The notes: generated by a model not told the origin, from the sequence alone. A stretch of 64,000 nucleotides of DNA from Pseudomonas sp. WN033 (GCA_002287035.1 NSKG01000010.1:1-64000), one strand, 5' to 3'. Shown: positions 8,896 through 18,096, counted from the first letter of the stretch. Made by a program: numbers and translations.

Positions 8896-9317
8896 GGCTG
8901 TTTCTCCTCGCTGCGATGCTGCTCCACGCGAGCCAGCGCCTTGTCGAGGTCGCTTTCGCCGTAGAGCACGTAACGCTGATCAACGACAACGGCAGGGATG
9001 GTGGTGATACCCAGGCTCCACGCATCAGTCAGTCCCTGGTAGGCATCGTGCATCTGCTGCAGTGCCGGACCCTCTTGCTGCAAGCGCTGCTGGATGATCG
9101 TCGTGGCTCGCTGCGGGTCGCCAGGTAACTGCTCGGACAGTTTGGCCTTGATCCGCTGAGCCGCGTCCAGCTCGATGACACGATCCGGCATGCGGATTCC
9201 TGTCACCGGATGCCGGGAATCGGTGATGACCCAGATGTCGGCTGCGGCAGTGCCGGCGGTCAGCAACAGCACCAGGAGGGCTGGCGTCCAGCGGAAGGGG
9301 AGGTCGGGAGTATGCAT
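8892..9317 (-). CDS. TIGR03757 ICE protein, thioredoxin-fold (TrbC/TraW-like), exported
   Basis: 141 residues. The N-terminal hydrophobic stretch PALLVLLLTAGTAAA is a signal peptide. The mature protein ends in a thioredoxin-like strand-turn with a probable cis-proline, TTIPAVVVDQRYVLYG, but has no CxxC, so it is not itself a disulfide oxidoreductase. TIGR03757 proteins occur upstream of TIGR03756 in this order throughout the family. It is the first gene of the distal secretion block (TIGR03757-3756-3755-small protein-TraG), with four-base overlaps. Confidence 0.85.
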   Translation of the reverse strand: MHTPDLPFRWTPALLVLLLTAGTAAADIWVITDSRHPVTGIRMPDRVIELDAAQRIKAKLSEQLPGDPQRATTIIQQRLQQEGPALQQMHDAYQGLTDAWSLGITTIPAVVVDQRYVLYGESDLDKALARVEQHRSEEKQP

Positions 9318-9424
9318 GTGCTTCGCCGCGTTGGATTGATGACCCCGGTAGTCGAACCCAGGGCGCGTGCGGGCACTACGAACAATGCGAACGGAGGTGT
9401 AACCCTATTTGCTGTGAGGCGGAA

Positions 9425-9453
9425 GGCAACCACCCCTGTCTTGAGTGGTTGCC
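9425..9453 (-). terminator. Hairpin downstream of radC
   Basis: A perfect 9-base inverted repeat GGCAACCAC/GTGGTTGCC with an 11-base loop lies 20 bases after the radC stop codon and before the next secretion gene. There is no clean uridine run, so it may be a weak or Rho-assisted terminator, or a 3' end stabiliser, rather than a full intrinsic terminator. Confidence 0.45.
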
Positions 9454-9474
9454 GGTAGGAATATGCACATGGAC

Positions 9475-9972
9475 CTATATCAGTCCGGTCTCGGCAAAAG
9501 AAAAAGGTTGTCCTTGACCGATGATGAGGTGATCGAGCATACGAATATCGACGGGCGCCAGAGCGGCCTTCAACCTGGCCGTCAGTGCCCGGTCTGCATG
9601 ACTCGGTTCGGTTGTGCCCGAAGGATGGTTGTGCGCAAAAATGACCGCCGCGGCGTTGTACTCCAGCGCCTTGGTGAGCACCACCCTGGGATAGACACGG
9701 GCCTCATCAATCGTGCCTTTGAAGAGTTCTTCGTAAGCGAGCAATTGGTGCTGGCTATCGAGAAACAATGCAGCAAAGACTTCGTTGCGCTGGCCAACCA
9801 ATTTGCCCCGCAGAAAGTTCTTCACCGTGTCCGGGGCACACAGTGCCTGGCCCCGACGGAAAATCCTTCGTTCCATGATCTCCATGGCACGGGCTATGAT
9901 CCAGTCTTCATGCTGAGTATCCGGTACCTTGAACAGCTTGGCGCTGTCTTGGACAGAAAGGTATGTCGTCAT
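9475..9972 (-). CDS. radC: RadC family JAB/MPN-domain protein
   Basis: 165 residues from ATG 9970-9972 ([14 protein letters not shown]); the longer upstream frame runs through the structured leader and is rejected. The JAMM metal site is intact: HNHPSG within [19 protein letters not shown], with the downstream aspartate. It lacks the N-terminal helix-hairpin-helix half of chromosomal RadC, as is usual for ICE- and plasmid-borne copies. Mobile RadC proteins are thought to act in anti-restriction or DNA processing during establishment, but the biochemical role is not settled. The gene is preceded by a long leader RNA shared with other genes of this ICE (see 10020-10186). Confidence 0.9.
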   Translation of the reverse strand: MTTYLSVQDSAKLFKVPDTQHEDWIIARAMEIMERRIFRRGQALCAPDTVKNFLRGKLVGQRNEVFAALFLDSQHQLLAYEELFKGTIDEARVYPRVVLTKALEYNAAAVIFAHNHPSGTTEPSHADRALTARLKAALAPVDIRMLDHLIIGQGQPFSFAETGLI

Positions 9973-10186
9973 GAGTTGCCTCCTCGGTTGAGTCGGAGGC
10001 GCCCCTTGGAGGGCAAGCCCTCCGGGGTCGTTGACAGATGAGTAGTGCATCCACCGCCTGGAAAGGAGCGGCCGTCCGCGCAGAGGATGCGATGCGGACT
10101 GGGTGTGCAATCAACAGGGCGCAAGCCGCGTCGTAGCCTTCAAGATTGCCGGCTACCTGGGATGACGCCGATCAGTTCGGCGGTCA
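9973..10186 (-). ncRNA. Structured 5' leader of radC (radC-motif-like RNA)
   Basis: Read on the minus strand, this leader has three successive hairpins followed by a promoter-proximal spacer. First GCCG-N7-CGGC, second GTAGCC...GGCTAC, third GTCCGC...GCGGAC with GCATC in its loop, then a further CCGGAGGG/CCCTCC hairpin before the AGGAGG ribosome site. The same order, with base-paired substitutions, precedes four other genes in the window (around 35471, 37161, 39723 and 41662). The arrangement fits the known radC RNA motif, a cis-regulatory structure upstream of radC and other mobile-element genes, but this was not checked against a covariance model. Confidence 0.6.
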
Positions 10187-10318
10187 AAACACAGGTTGGG
10201 GAGGGTGCATCCGGTTGCTTATCGAGCACCGGGTAACTCCTCTTGCCCACAGGAGGCGCCGACGCCTGAGCTTGCTGGTCAACGGTGGTAGTGAAGTGAG
10301 CATGGGCGGCGCCATTTC
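10187..10318. other. Intergenic, no gene seen
   Basis: 132 bases between the radC leader and the end of the VirB4-like ATPase gene. It contains a short inverted pair (GGCGCC around 10255 and 10313) but no ORF. The promoter for the radC leader transcript should lie here if radC is transcribed separately from the upstream operon. Confidence 0.4.
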
Positions 10319-13198
10319 TCAGGAAAATACGTCGTCATAGGCCAGCGGCGTGATGCCGCGGGCACGGTCGATCTTCTCGGCTACCTTGAAGGCTGCTTCC
10401 AGTTCGCTGATGCCGAATTGCTGCATGAGTTGGTAACGCTCGGCCTTCTCCTCGGGTTCCGTCTGCGCCAAGGCTAAATAGAGGCTCGGCGGCACCGCGC
10501 GAAACAGCACTTCCATGCTCTTGGAGAGGATGACACCCTCGGTGAACTTGCCGGCTTCCTTGCGAGCCGACAGCATCAGCGCCTTCTGCGCCGGCGAGAG
10601 CTCGCGGAAGCGGGCTATCTTCTCCACCTCGTCCGGGGGCATCGACAAGCAGATCCACCACTCGATCATGTTCAACATGGGTTCCGCGGCTTTCGGCAGA
10701 TCATCGATGTTCTGGGTAGCGAGCCAGAACCAGGCCCCCAGTTTTCGCCACATCTTGGTGATCTTGACGACGTACGGCGCCAACAGCGGATTTTTCGTGA
10801 TCACGTGCCCCTCATCGGTCACGTTGATGATTGGCCTGCCGAGATACTGGTCGCGCTCGGCGATGTTGTTGACCGTGTTGATCAGCGAGATATACGCGAC
10901 GGAAAGTTGGGCGTTGTACCCCTCGCGGGCGTAGGTCGCCAGATCGACGATAGTGATGTCCGCTTCGGGCCAGGCGGAACCAGGCCGGTCGAACATCTCG
11001 CCGTCGGCGCCTTGGCAGAACATATCCATCGCGTCTGCCATCTCCAGCAGGCGTGTGCGCCGTGTCTCCGGCAGCGTACTGTCATGGCCGCGCTCGCGTA
11101 GCGCATCCCGCACGTCGCGTGTGAGCACAGTGCGTTGCTCGTCCACGCAGCGCCGGGCAGCGTCGAGGATGCACTGGCGGATCAGCGAGCGGTCGGCGCG
11201 GGTCATACGGGCTTCTTCGCGTTCTTCGCCGCCGGTGATCATCAGCCTGGCGGTGATTTCGAGTTCGCCCAGCAGGTCGCGCTGCTCGTCCGCCTCGTCT
11301 CCAGCGGCGCTATCCGGCTGTTCGTCGTCCAGGGCGTCGGCATCGAGTGTTTGCACGTCGCTGGGTGTTTCGATCAGGCGGCGCGCATCAGCGAACGGCG
11401 CCAGGCTGACGCCGGAGCCGGGCGCGAGCTTGACGCGATTGACCGACAGCCCCAGCTTGCGGGCAAATTCTGCGAACAGTCCGAACGAATTGCCCGATTC
11501 AACGATGAACAACCGGGGGCGGTAGATCGCAGTGACCTGGTTGAGCAGGTTGTTGAGGGTGGCTGATTTGCCTGAGCCGGTCGGGCCAAACAGAAACAGG
11601 TGCGCGTTCATCTGCCGGTCGAGCCGGCTCAGCGGGTCGAAGGTGATGGTGCCGCCGCCGCGGTTGAACAGGGTGAAGCCGGGGTGCCCGGTACCCTGGC
11701 TGCGACCCCATACTGGCGAGAGGTTCGCCGCGTGCTGCGCGAACATGAGTTGGGTGTACCACTGCTTGCGATCCTGCGCGGGGTTGTAGACGCACGGCAG
11801 CCAGCGCAGATAGCTGTTGAGCGGCGAGACTTCATCTTCCTCGCGTACCGGCTGTAAGCCGGCATTGAGCATCACGTTCGCCAGTTGCAGTCCGCGCTGG
11901 TCGAGTTCGGCCTCGTCGCGGCCGCGCAGATAGAACGCCAGGTTGCCGCGGTACAGCTTGTGGGCACTGCCGATTAGCGACCGTGCCTCATGCACGTCCG
12001 CGAGGGTCTGCTCGGACGCCAGAGTGTCGCCAACCGCCTTCTTCGCAAGATGATTCAGATGGGCTTCGAGTACGTCCTGCGGCGTGGCGACCAAGGTCAG
12101 GCACAGCGTGGTGTCTTCCGGCATCTGGTCGAACAGGGCGTTGATCGCATCGCCTTTGCGTGTCTCGCCCGTCAGGTGGCCGGTTGCCGGCGGCGTGCGT
12201 AGACGGTCGGTGACCATGACCCGATGCGGCATGCCATCGAAGAACCACAGGCCTTGCGCCGCATCGGAGCGTGGTTGGCCAAAGAACAGGCGCTGGCTGA
12301 AATCACGCCCGGAGGCCAGTTCGATCTCGTTGGCCTCCGCTGTATCCGGGTAGGTGGTCAGCCGATAGAAGCGTTTCTGATCCTCGGCGGACTGTCCCAG
12401 CAGCGTGGGCCGGGGATTGAACCAGCGCAGCAGCCAGTCGTGGATTTGCGGCGCATCCAGGCGACGTGCCCGGATGCCGGCGTTCGCCAAACCACCCAGC
12501 AGACGGTCGCATACAGTGTTCAAGGTCTGTTCGGGCGTCTGGCCACGGCGCGGTGGGCCTCCCGCCGCGCGGCGGTACACCACCATCCGCACGCGCCGAC
12601 TCTGACCGCGCCAGGGTAGTCGCGTGACCACGGTGTCCTCGAACAGGCCGCCCGGCTTCGCCACAGCGTGCAGGTGGTGGGCGAAGAAACGCAAGTAGAA
12701 GTCGGTAAAGCGCGTACCCTGCGCGCGGGGCTGGATATAGCCGCGCAAGGTCTCCAGGTACTGGTCGAAGCTGGTCTCGTCCTGGGCATACAGTTGTAAC
12801 ACCCAGGGGGTATGGTCCAACTCGTCGAAGCTGTCTTGCAGCGCGTTTTCCAGCGAATCCCGGGCCTGGGCCAGCCAAGTGGATTCGCGACCTTCGGTGC
12901 CCACCGGCGTCAGCTCGAAGAACGCGGCGACCGACTGACTATCCTCAAGCAGCATGCACCGTGACGCGGGCAGGTATTCCGTCCAGGGCAGCAGTTCGAC
13001 CAGGGAAGGGACGACCTGGTACAGGGCCTGCTCGTCCGCCAGCGTGGCGGGCCTGCGGCCCTGGACGGCTGCGCCGGGTTCAGGGATGCCGGCCTTGCGC
13101 AGGGCGTCGACATGCCGCTGCCAGCTGTCAGGCTGTTCGTTCCCCGTGGTGTCGATGCGCGCCGCAGTAGGCTTGCGCCAAGGGCGCGACCAGGCCAT
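10319..13198 (-). CDS. TIGR03744 conjugative transfer ATPase (VirB4/TraC-like)
   Basis: 959 residues, normal for this family. It is the cytoplasmic ATPase that powers pilus assembly and substrate export in the type IV secretion channel. The Walker A motif is FGPTGSGKSATLN in the middle of the protein, and the Walker B region is IINVTDEGHVIT in the C-terminal half, followed by the family's WFWLATQN stretch. An acidic insertion (about DEQPDSAAGDEADEQ) separates two ATPase sub-lobes. Its ATG overlaps the stop of the TIGR03751 lipoprotein gene by one base. The sequence appears intact. Confidence 0.93.
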   Translation of the reverse strand: MAWSRPWRKPTAARIDTTGNEQPDSWQRHVDALRKAGIPEPGAAVQGRRPATLADEQALYQVVPSLVELLPWTEYLPASRCMLLEDSQSVAAFFELTPVGTEGRESTWLAQARDSLENALQDSFDELDHTPWVLQLYAQDETSFDQYLETLRGYIQPRAQGTRFTDFYLRFFAHHLHAVAKPGGLFEDTVVTRLPWRGQSRRVRMVVYRRAAGGPPRRGQTPEQTLNTVCDRLLGGLANAGIRARRLDAPQIHDWLLRWFNPRPTLLGQSAEDQKRFYRLTTYPDTAEANEIELASGRDFSQRLFFGQPRSDAAQGLWFFDGMPHRVMVTDRLRTPPATGHLTGETRKGDAINALFDQMPEDTTLCLTLVATPQDVLEAHLNHLAKKAVGDTLASEQTLADVHEARSLIGSAHKLYRGNLAFYLRGRDEAELDQRGLQLANVMLNAGLQPVREEDEVSPLNSYLRWLPCVYNPAQDRKQWYTQLMFAQHAANLSPVWGRSQGTGHPGFTLFNRGGGTITFDPLSRLDRQMNAHLFLFGPTGSGKSATLNNLLNQVTAIYRPRLFIVESGNSFGLFAEFARKLGLSVNRVKLAPGSGVSLAPFADARRLIETPSDVQTLDADALDDEQPDSAAGDEADEQRDLLGELEITARLMITGGEEREEARMTRADRSLIRQCILDAARRCVDEQRTVLTRDVRDALRERGHDSTLPETRRTRLLEMADAMDMFCQGADGEMFDRPGSAWPEADITIVDLATYAREGYNAQLSVAYISLINTVNNIAERDQYLGRPIINVTDEGHVITKNPLLAPYVVKITKMWRKLGAWFWLATQNIDDLPKAAEPMLNMIEWWICLSMPPDEVEKIARFRELSPAQKALMLSARKEAGKFTEGVILSKSMEVLFRAVPPSLYLALAQTEPEEKAERYQLMQQFGISELEAAFKVAEKIDRARGITPLAYDDVFS

Positions 13199-13632
13199 CA
13201 GTAATCCTCCACGCGCTCGCCCGGCATGGCGTACTGCACACGCTGGTACAGCGGGAACACTGTCGAATAGCCGGGCACCGGCACCGGGTCGGTGCCCGCC
13301 AGATGGGGGAACACGTACATCAGCAAATCGGGGTTGGGCAGGCGGTGGAACTGGCTGCGAACCTCGTTGGCGGCTGTGCGCGTGTAACGCAGCTGTTCCG
13401 CCGGAGCGGTTTGTACCTCCGTATCGCTCAGCGGGCGGCGCAATTGCTGATGGGCATCGAGCAACTGGCGGCGGGCCACCTGGCCACTGCCACCATCGCC
13501 GGCCTCCTGGTGCCAGATGTCCTGCATGGTACGGCCGCCGTGCGGCAGCAGGTCCTCCTTGCGGGTGGCGCAGCCGGCCAGCACGGCCACGGCAAGCGCC
13601 ACCGCCAGCGGCTTAGTCCAGTTCGAGTGCAT
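13198..13632 (-). CDS. TIGR03751 conjugal transfer lipoprotein
   Basis: 144 residues. The N-terminus is a lipoprotein signal peptide with the lipobox LAGC (AVALAVAVLAGCATRKED), so it is attached to a membrane, probably the outer membrane. The rest is short and hydrophilic. It corresponds in position to VirB7/TraV-type lipoproteins that stabilise the core complex. Its start lies within the end of the TIGR03752 gene (overlap 13613-13632), which implies translational coupling. Confidence 0.88.
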   Translation of the reverse strand: MHSNWTKPLAVALAVAVLAGCATRKEDLLPHGGRTMQDIWHQEAGDGGSGQVARRQLLDAHQQLRRPLSDTEVQTAPAEQLRYTRTAANEVRSQFHRLPNPDLLMYVFPHLAGTDPVPVPGYSTVFPLYQRVQYAMPGERVEDY

Positions 13633-15010
13633 GGCGTTCTCCTATGCGGTGATCGACCATGCGACCATCGGGGTCGTAGTCGATCGCAAGGGTTTTTTCG
13701 AGATGGACGGAGAACCTAGCGCCGGGCTGGACGTAGACCGCCGCGAAGGCCTGGCCGTACAGCTTGTTGACCCAATCGGACATGTCCCGCACGCCACCAG
13801 CGAGGATGCGGCCCATTGCCTCGTTGCCGCTGATGCCCACGCTGCCGATCGAGCCGTCAGCGCCGACGTAGGACATCTGGCCGCTGTCGGAGTCGATCAG
13901 CGAGGCCGCGCCGGCACCGGCGGCGGTGATCAGTGCCTGGGTGCCCAGGTACTGCTGCGCGTTGCTGCGACGCTCACCACTGACGCAGGGAATGCCATAC
14001 GGATCGCTGATCCAGCCCAGGCCGTCCTGCTGATTGTTTTGCTGGCCGCGCTCGCTGTCTTCGGGGAGGGTGCGGATCGTGCCGTCGTGGAAGACAAACG
14101 TGATTGAGCGCACCTGACCGCGCACGCATGACAGCGTCCAGTCGCCGGAGGCCGTACCACTGAACACCGCGCCGGCGACGTCGGGAATATCGATGCCGTT
14201 GGCGGTCAGGTTGTCGGGGCCGACCAGGACTTTGAACGGATACGGATCGTTCACCGTGCCGTCGATGGGCACGCGGCCGATCAGCGCGGTCATGGCGACC
14301 GAGCCCATCAGGGTAGCGTTGGTCGGCACCGTATAGACCGCCCTGGCCGAGCTGACGCCAGCTGCCTTGGCGCCGACATCGGCCACGTTGCTGATAGTCG
14401 TTTCCAGGGTCTTCTGCGCCGGCCCGAAACGGGTCGGAAAGCTCAAGCCGCCACTGCGACCGTCGGTTTGCCTGGCGTCGTCCGGATCGACCCAGCGGAT
14501 GCCGGCCTCGCCGCCGAATCCTTCGCCGTCACCATCGTGCAGGCCCAGGCCTACGGGCAGATCGACATGACCGTTGCCACCAACGCTGTCCAGCCGACGC
14601 TGCAGATCCGCCAACAGGCCTTCGGTCTGCTGGCGTTCGCTGGAGACACGCTCCTGGTCGCGGCGCAGGTTGGCGCGTTCCGACTCGAGTGCGCTGCTGA
14701 TGCGCTGGTCGATCGCGCTTTCGCGCTGGCGTAGGCGCTGGTTCTCCTCGCGCTGGGTCTTGTTGTCAGTCAATGCGGTTTGCAGTTCGGTGCGCAGCTG
14801 CTTGACCTGCGCCACCAGTGTGGCAACCGTGTCGCGTGGAGTATCGCCCTCGATGCCCAGCGCCTGCATTTCCTCGGGCGTGAGCGGGCTGGCCGCATCG
14901 GCGCCGGTCGGCGATGGCGTGCGCTCTGCGGAGAACAGGCGGATACCGACGAACACCACCAGCAACGCCACGGGGATCATCAGCCATTTCAGGAGACCGT
15001 TACTGCCCAT
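13613..15010 (-). CDS. TIGR03752 ICE protein, TraB/VirB10-like core-complex component
   Basis: 465 residues from ATG 15008-15010. One N-terminal transmembrane helix (LKWLMIPVALLVVFVGIRL) anchors it in the inner membrane. A coiled coil follows (about residues 60-140, rich in Gln/Arg/Glu heptads), and the C-terminal half carries the beta-barrel-like part with MGSVAMTALIGRVPIDGTV and WTLSCVRGQVRSITFVF. This is the layout of VirB10/TraB proteins that span both membranes. It overlaps TIGR03749 upstream by 11 bases and TIGR03751 downstream by 20 bases. Confidence 0.88.
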   Translation of the reverse strand: MGSNGLLKWLMIPVALLVVFVGIRLFSAERTPSPTGADAASPLTPEEMQALGIEGDTPRDTVATLVAQVKQLRTELQTALTDNKTQREENQRLRQRESAIDQRISSALESERANLRRDQERVSSERQQTEGLLADLQRRLDSVGGNGHVDLPVGLGLHDGDGEGFGGEAGIRWVDPDDARQTDGRSGGLSFPTRFGPAQKTLETTISNVADVGAKAAGVSSARAVYTVPTNATLMGSVAMTALIGRVPIDGTVNDPYPFKVLVGPDNLTANGIDIPDVAGAVFSGTASGDWTLSCVRGQVRSITFVFHDGTIRTLPEDSERGQQNNQQDGLGWISDPYGIPCVSGERRSNAQQYLGTQALITAAGAGAASLIDSDSGQMSYVGADGSIGSVGISGNEAMGRILAGGVRDMSDWVNKLYGQAFAAVYVQPGARFSVHLEKTLAIDYDPDGRMVDHRIGERHALELD

Positions 15011-15911
15011 GATCCGCCTCCACAGGGTTGTTGGCGGTGGCTGCATCCGGCAGGTGCGCGGCAGGGTCGAAGCGCTGGATCGCTGGCAGCAGTGACTGCG
15101 CCAGGCCGCGTCCGAGCGTTACCAGGTAGAGCACGGTAGTGTCCTCGGGCGTGCCGCGCGGGCCCAGGGTGTCGTGCTGGAAGGTGGCGGTGAGGAAGTC
15201 GCCTTGCAGCGCCCGTGGGTCGAGAGTGAGCCAGGCGCCGCTGGTGTTGGTCAGGCGCACGGCGGTGACCCACTGGTCTTCCAGTCGCCATGAGGCCATC
15301 GAGGCAGCGCGAACGGGCAGTGTTGGCAGCAGGGTGTCGAGCGGCAGGTCGCGGCGAAGGTTGACCCGCATAACACCCGGCATGGACTCCACTGTGCGCA
15401 ATGGCGCGTACAGGTTCTGGGCCGCGTAGCGGGTCAGCACCACCGGCACCGGCGTTTCGCGGCGCGATGGCCGTGTGGTGTCCTGCGTGCTCGGGTCGGC
15501 AGACGCGTTGTCGTCGGTTTGCTGTCGTCCGTAACGCTGGAGCGAGGTGTCGCCTTCGACGATGCGTACCGGCTCCAGCGCCGGCTCGCCGTCCGTGGCC
15601 GGCTGAGCGGCGATGTCGAGCAGGATCAGCGCGCCGCTGTCCGTGTCTTGCAACTGCAGCCGCGTCGGCTCAATGGGCTCGCTGGCGCGCAGGTAGACCG
15701 CACCGCCCGCGCTCTGCACCCGCAACCGATCAGCCACGCTCGCTGGCACGCCGACACGAACGTTGCGATCGATGAACACAATGCGCTCCTGGCCAACCAC
15801 GAGCGGCACTGCCAATGGGAGGCGTTCCCAGCGCAAAATCTCCACTGCCTGGACGACCGGAGCCAGCGTCACGGCCAGTAGTCCCAGCCAGACAAGAAAG
15901 TGATGCTTCAT
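15000..15911 (-). CDS. TIGR03749 ICE protein, TraK/VirB9-like
   Basis: 303 residues with a signal peptide (LVWLGLLAVTLAPVVQA) and a beta-rich mature region. Strands such as RLPLAVPLVVGQERIVFIDR and GAVYLRASEPIEPTRLQL are typical of secretin-like VirB9/TraK periplasmic proteins that form the outer ring with VirB7 and VirB10. A Ser/Asp/Thr-rich linker near residues 130-155 separates two domains. It overlaps both neighbours slightly, so the block TIGR03746-3749-3752-3751-3744 is one translationally coupled operon. Confidence 0.86.
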   Translation of the reverse strand: MKHHFLVWLGLLAVTLAPVVQAVEILRWERLPLAVPLVVGQERIVFIDRNVRVGVPASVADRLRVQSAGGAVYLRASEPIEPTRLQLQDTDSGALILLDIAAQPATDGEPALEPVRIVEGDTSLQRYGRQQTDDNASADPSTQDTTRPSRRETPVPVVLTRYAAQNLYAPLRTVESMPGVMRVNLRRDLPLDTLLPTLPVRAASMASWRLEDQWVTAVRLTNTSGAWLTLDPRALQGDFLTATFQHDTLGPRGTPEDTTVLYLVTLGRGLAQSLLPAIQRFDPAAHLPDAATANNPVEADHGQ

Positions 15912-16588
15912 GGCGTTTCTCCTTGTTGGCTCAGGCCACTGCGGGCGGGCGTCTCCGGTTCGGGGGTGGCGATGCGCTGTGGGGCACCGTCGTAGCAGTC
16001 GAGTACCAGCCCGAACGGGTTGCGTGCTGGATCGACGTCCGTCCGCGCGACCTTGATGGGGTAGCGCACCAGCGCGCGCTTGACCCGCTCCGGGCCGTGG
16101 TACTCGTCAGCGCTGAGGTCGAGCGTCACCACCCAGTCCCGATCCGACACGACCCGCACCCGCGCGGTGGGGTTGTCGCCGTAGCCCCGGCCGGGAATCT
16201 CATAGACGCCGCGCACGCGCTGACGCAGTTCGCCGGTGCTGCGGCGGTAGTCGTAGTCGGTTTTCAGGAAGGCGCGGCAGGCGGGGGTGAAGTACGGCGA
16301 CAGCGCGTGCAGGTTGCGCGCGTAGTCCTCTTCACCATTACTGGGCCAGCGATGCAATTGCTGCCAGGCATAGAAAGTGAACGCGTAGACGCTCTCCGGC
16401 GGCACCTGCCACCATGGGCGGGTGCTGCCCGAGCGTAGGTCTGGTGGGACATGAATGGTCAGGTCGCGCGGTGCGCTCCACCAGCCGCCGCCCATGATCA
16501 GGGCGATCAGCAGCAGCGCGCCGGTGCCGAGCCGCAGGGTCTTGATGTGTGCCTGCAGGTGCGCGACTTCGTTCTTGAACCGGCTCAT
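15908..16588 (-). CDS. TIGR03746 ICE protein, TraE/VirB8-like
   Basis: 226 residues beginning MSRFKNEVAHLQAHI at 16586-16588. A short cytoplasmic N-terminus, one transmembrane helix (GTGALLLIALIMGGGWW) and a periplasmic domain with SVYAFTFYAWQQLHRWP match the VirB8/TraE layout, in which the protein nucleates the inner-membrane complex. It overlaps TIGR03749 and TIGR03750 by four bases each. The longer upstream frame is the shadow of TIGR03750. Confidence 0.86.
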   Translation of the reverse strand: MSRFKNEVAHLQAHIKTLRLGTGALLLIALIMGGGWWSAPRDLTIHVPPDLRSGSTRPWWQVPPESVYAFTFYAWQQLHRWPSNGEEDYARNLHALSPYFTPACRAFLKTDYDYRRSTGELRQRVRGVYEIPGRGYGDNPTARVRVVSDRDWVVTLDLSADEYHGPERVKRALVRYPIKVARTDVDPARNPFGLVLDCYDGAPQRIATPEPETPARSGLSQQGETP

Positions 16589-16983
16589 CGCGTCTGTCTC
16601 CGGTTCGACCAGTAGCCGGAGCGCGTGATCAGCAGGTGTCCGCCGACCCAACTGGCGAGCAGAGGATACCGGGTGGTGATGCGCCACTGTAACTGGCGGT
16701 ACAACCAGGTGTCGGGCCGGCTGCGTTTCTGCCGCCGCAGGAAGCTGCCTCCGACAAACACACCGAAGGCAATGGCCAGGACGATGCAGGTCGGCGCCAC
16801 GGCGATGGAGGAGAACAGCCACGACAACGGTACGCCGATGAGCAGCCCAGCAGTGCCCGACAGGCCGCAGCAGATCCACAGCTCGTCGGCCGTCAGGCCG
16901 CGTACCACCACCGGATGACGGTTGAGCCGGTGCGGCAAGAAGGTGACGGTACCGTCCGCGCGGACATGCTGATGCTCGGACAT
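16585..16983 (-). CDS. TIGR03750 conjugal transfer protein (DUF3487), TraL-like
   Basis: 132 residues. Opposite the F-plasmid system this holds the place of TraL. It has a short N-terminal segment containing LPHRLNRHPVVVRGLTADE, two closely spaced transmembrane helices (about 43-80: LIGVPLSWLFSSIAVAPTC and ILAIAFGVFVGGSFL-like), then a basic cytoplasmic tail with WLYRQLQWRITTRYP. It is likely an inner-membrane subunit of the secretion apparatus. Overlap with the next gene is four bases. Confidence 0.85.
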   Translation of the reverse strand: MSEHQHVRADGTVTFLPHRLNRHPVVVRGLTADELWICCGLSGTAGLLIGVPLSWLFSSIAVAPTCIVLAIAFGVFVGGSFLRRQKRSRPDTWLYRQLQWRITTRYPLLASWVGGHLLITRSGYWSNRRQTR

Positions 16984-16993
16984 GGGCTGGCCC

Positions 16994-17353
16994 TCAGAGG
17001 ATTCCAGTCGCTTCGGTGAGCAGCCAGATGCCGATGACCAGCAGCACGGCGCCGACCGCGACCGTCAGCCCAAACTGGCCCCAGGTCTTCTTGCCGGTAT
17101 GGATCTCCGCGTAGGTGCCGTAGGCGTGATAGCACACGCCGACAAACATTGACGCCACCACCAGCAGCGCGACCAGCAACACAATGTCGTAGCCATAGTT
17201 CCTGATCGTCTCCATGATGCCGCCGCCGGTGCCCCGAGACGGGTTCTCCAGTTGCGGCAGGCCTTGGGCGAAGGACAGCACAGGCAACGCGGTGAGGCCC
17301 AGGGCCAACGTGATGCGCTGGGCGAGGCGAATGGGGGGGAGGCGAGTGTCCAT
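16994..17353 (-). CDS. TIGR03745 ICE membrane protein (pilin-like)
   Basis: 119 residues from ATG 17351-17353, chosen because a signal peptide (ALGLTALPVLSFAQG) begins there. After probable cleavage at SFA/Q, the mature protein of about 90 residues has two hydrophobic helices, IVLLVALLVVASMFVGVCY and QFGLTVAVGAVLLVIGIWL. Small exported two-helix proteins like this are the VirB2/TraA pilin type; pilin identity is inferred, the family is recognised. It is separated from TIGR03758 by 17 bases. Confidence 0.83.
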   Translation of the reverse strand: MDTRLPPIRLAQRITLALGLTALPVLSFAQGLPQLENPSRGTGGGIMETIRNYGYDIVLLVALLVVASMFVGVCYHAYGTYAEIHTGKKTWGQFGLTVAVGAVLLVIGIWLLTEATGIL

Positions 17354-17370
17354 GGTCTGATCCTTTCTGG

Positions 17371-17604
17371 TTAGGAGATGAGGAAAAAAGTCAGCACCAG
17401 GTACATCGCGAAAAACCGCACGATGACGCTCAGGAACTGACGTTGGTTGAGCTGGTTCTCCGCCCAGCCGACGTAGGCGGTGCGGATCGCCCAGGCGCCC
17501 CACAGCAGCAGCACCGCGAACACGAAGCCGACCAGCACGGTCGCCATGAGCGCGGGCGTGATACCGCTGTTGGCCTGGAAGGCGCTGATCTGAGCGGAGG
17601 TCAT
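17371..17604 (-). CDS. TIGR03758 ICE membrane protein
   Basis: 77 residues with two hydrophobic segments, LMATVLVGFVFAVLLLWGAW (about 19-38) and FFAMYLVLTFFLIS at the C-terminus, joined by AIRTAYVGWAENQLNQRQF. This pattern is the TIGR03758 family, found directly upstream of TIGR03745. It is a second pilin-like or pilus-base membrane subunit. The start overlaps the RAQPRD gene stop by four bases. Confidence 0.85.
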   Translation of the reverse strand: MTSAQISAFQANSGITPALMATVLVGFVFAVLLLWGAWAIRTAYVGWAENQLNQRQFLSVIVRFFAMYLVLTFFLIS

Positions 17605-17978
17605 GGCTGGGCCTCCGGTGACGGGGTATCCGTGGTCACGGAGTCGATGCGGTAGTCACCAGCCAGATCGACGGGATCGCGTGGCTGGGCACGTGATGGA
17701 GTGAGGTGGGTTTGGATACCGACACGCACCTGCGCCAGGTCGGCAAGCAGGCGTGGATAGTCGAAGTGGTAGCGCTCGCCCGGCGTGATTGGCGCATTGG
17801 CCGTGCTCTGAGCGACGAAGCGCTCTAGTGCATCGAGCTGTCGCAAGGCTGCGACCAGCTCCTGGCGCTGTGCCGGTGTGTCGGCGTAGACAGCCAGCGG
17901 TACGCCTTCCATCAGGGTGGCCATGAACAGGAGAAAGGCGCCGCAGTGCGCGGCGCGGAGCCGAGTTGGAAGCACCAT
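17601..17978 (-). CDS. RAQPRD family ICE exported protein (TIGR01690)
   Basis: 125 residues. It has an N-terminal signal segment (CGAFLLFMATLMEGVPLAVYA) and the family's diagnostic RAQPRDPVDLAGDY motif near residues 96-109. The segment LVAALRQLDALERFVAQS is a helical core. It is the first gene of the central secretion block here; upstream lies the accessory hotspot that interrupts the conserved order. Function unknown beyond its constant association with the ICE secretion genes. Confidence 0.9.
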   Translation of the reverse strand: MVLPTRLRAAHCGAFLLFMATLMEGVPLAVYADTPAQRQELVAALRQLDALERFVAQSTANAPITPGERYHFDYPRLLADLAQVRVGIQTHLTPSRAQPRDPVDLAGDYRIDSVTTDTPSPEAQP

Positions 17979-18096
17979 CGCGCCATTCCTTCGTCAGATC
18001 AGCAGTTGACTGATCGTGACGGCGGAGGACCATCCAGGCCGTAAACAATGGGAATTAGGAGGGCACCCGATTTGTGCGATGTTGTCTGTATAGGGG

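Noticed and set aside
9425-9453. ICE attachment site
   Set aside because: It is a small perfect hairpin after radC inside the secretion operon, not near a tRNA or integrase.
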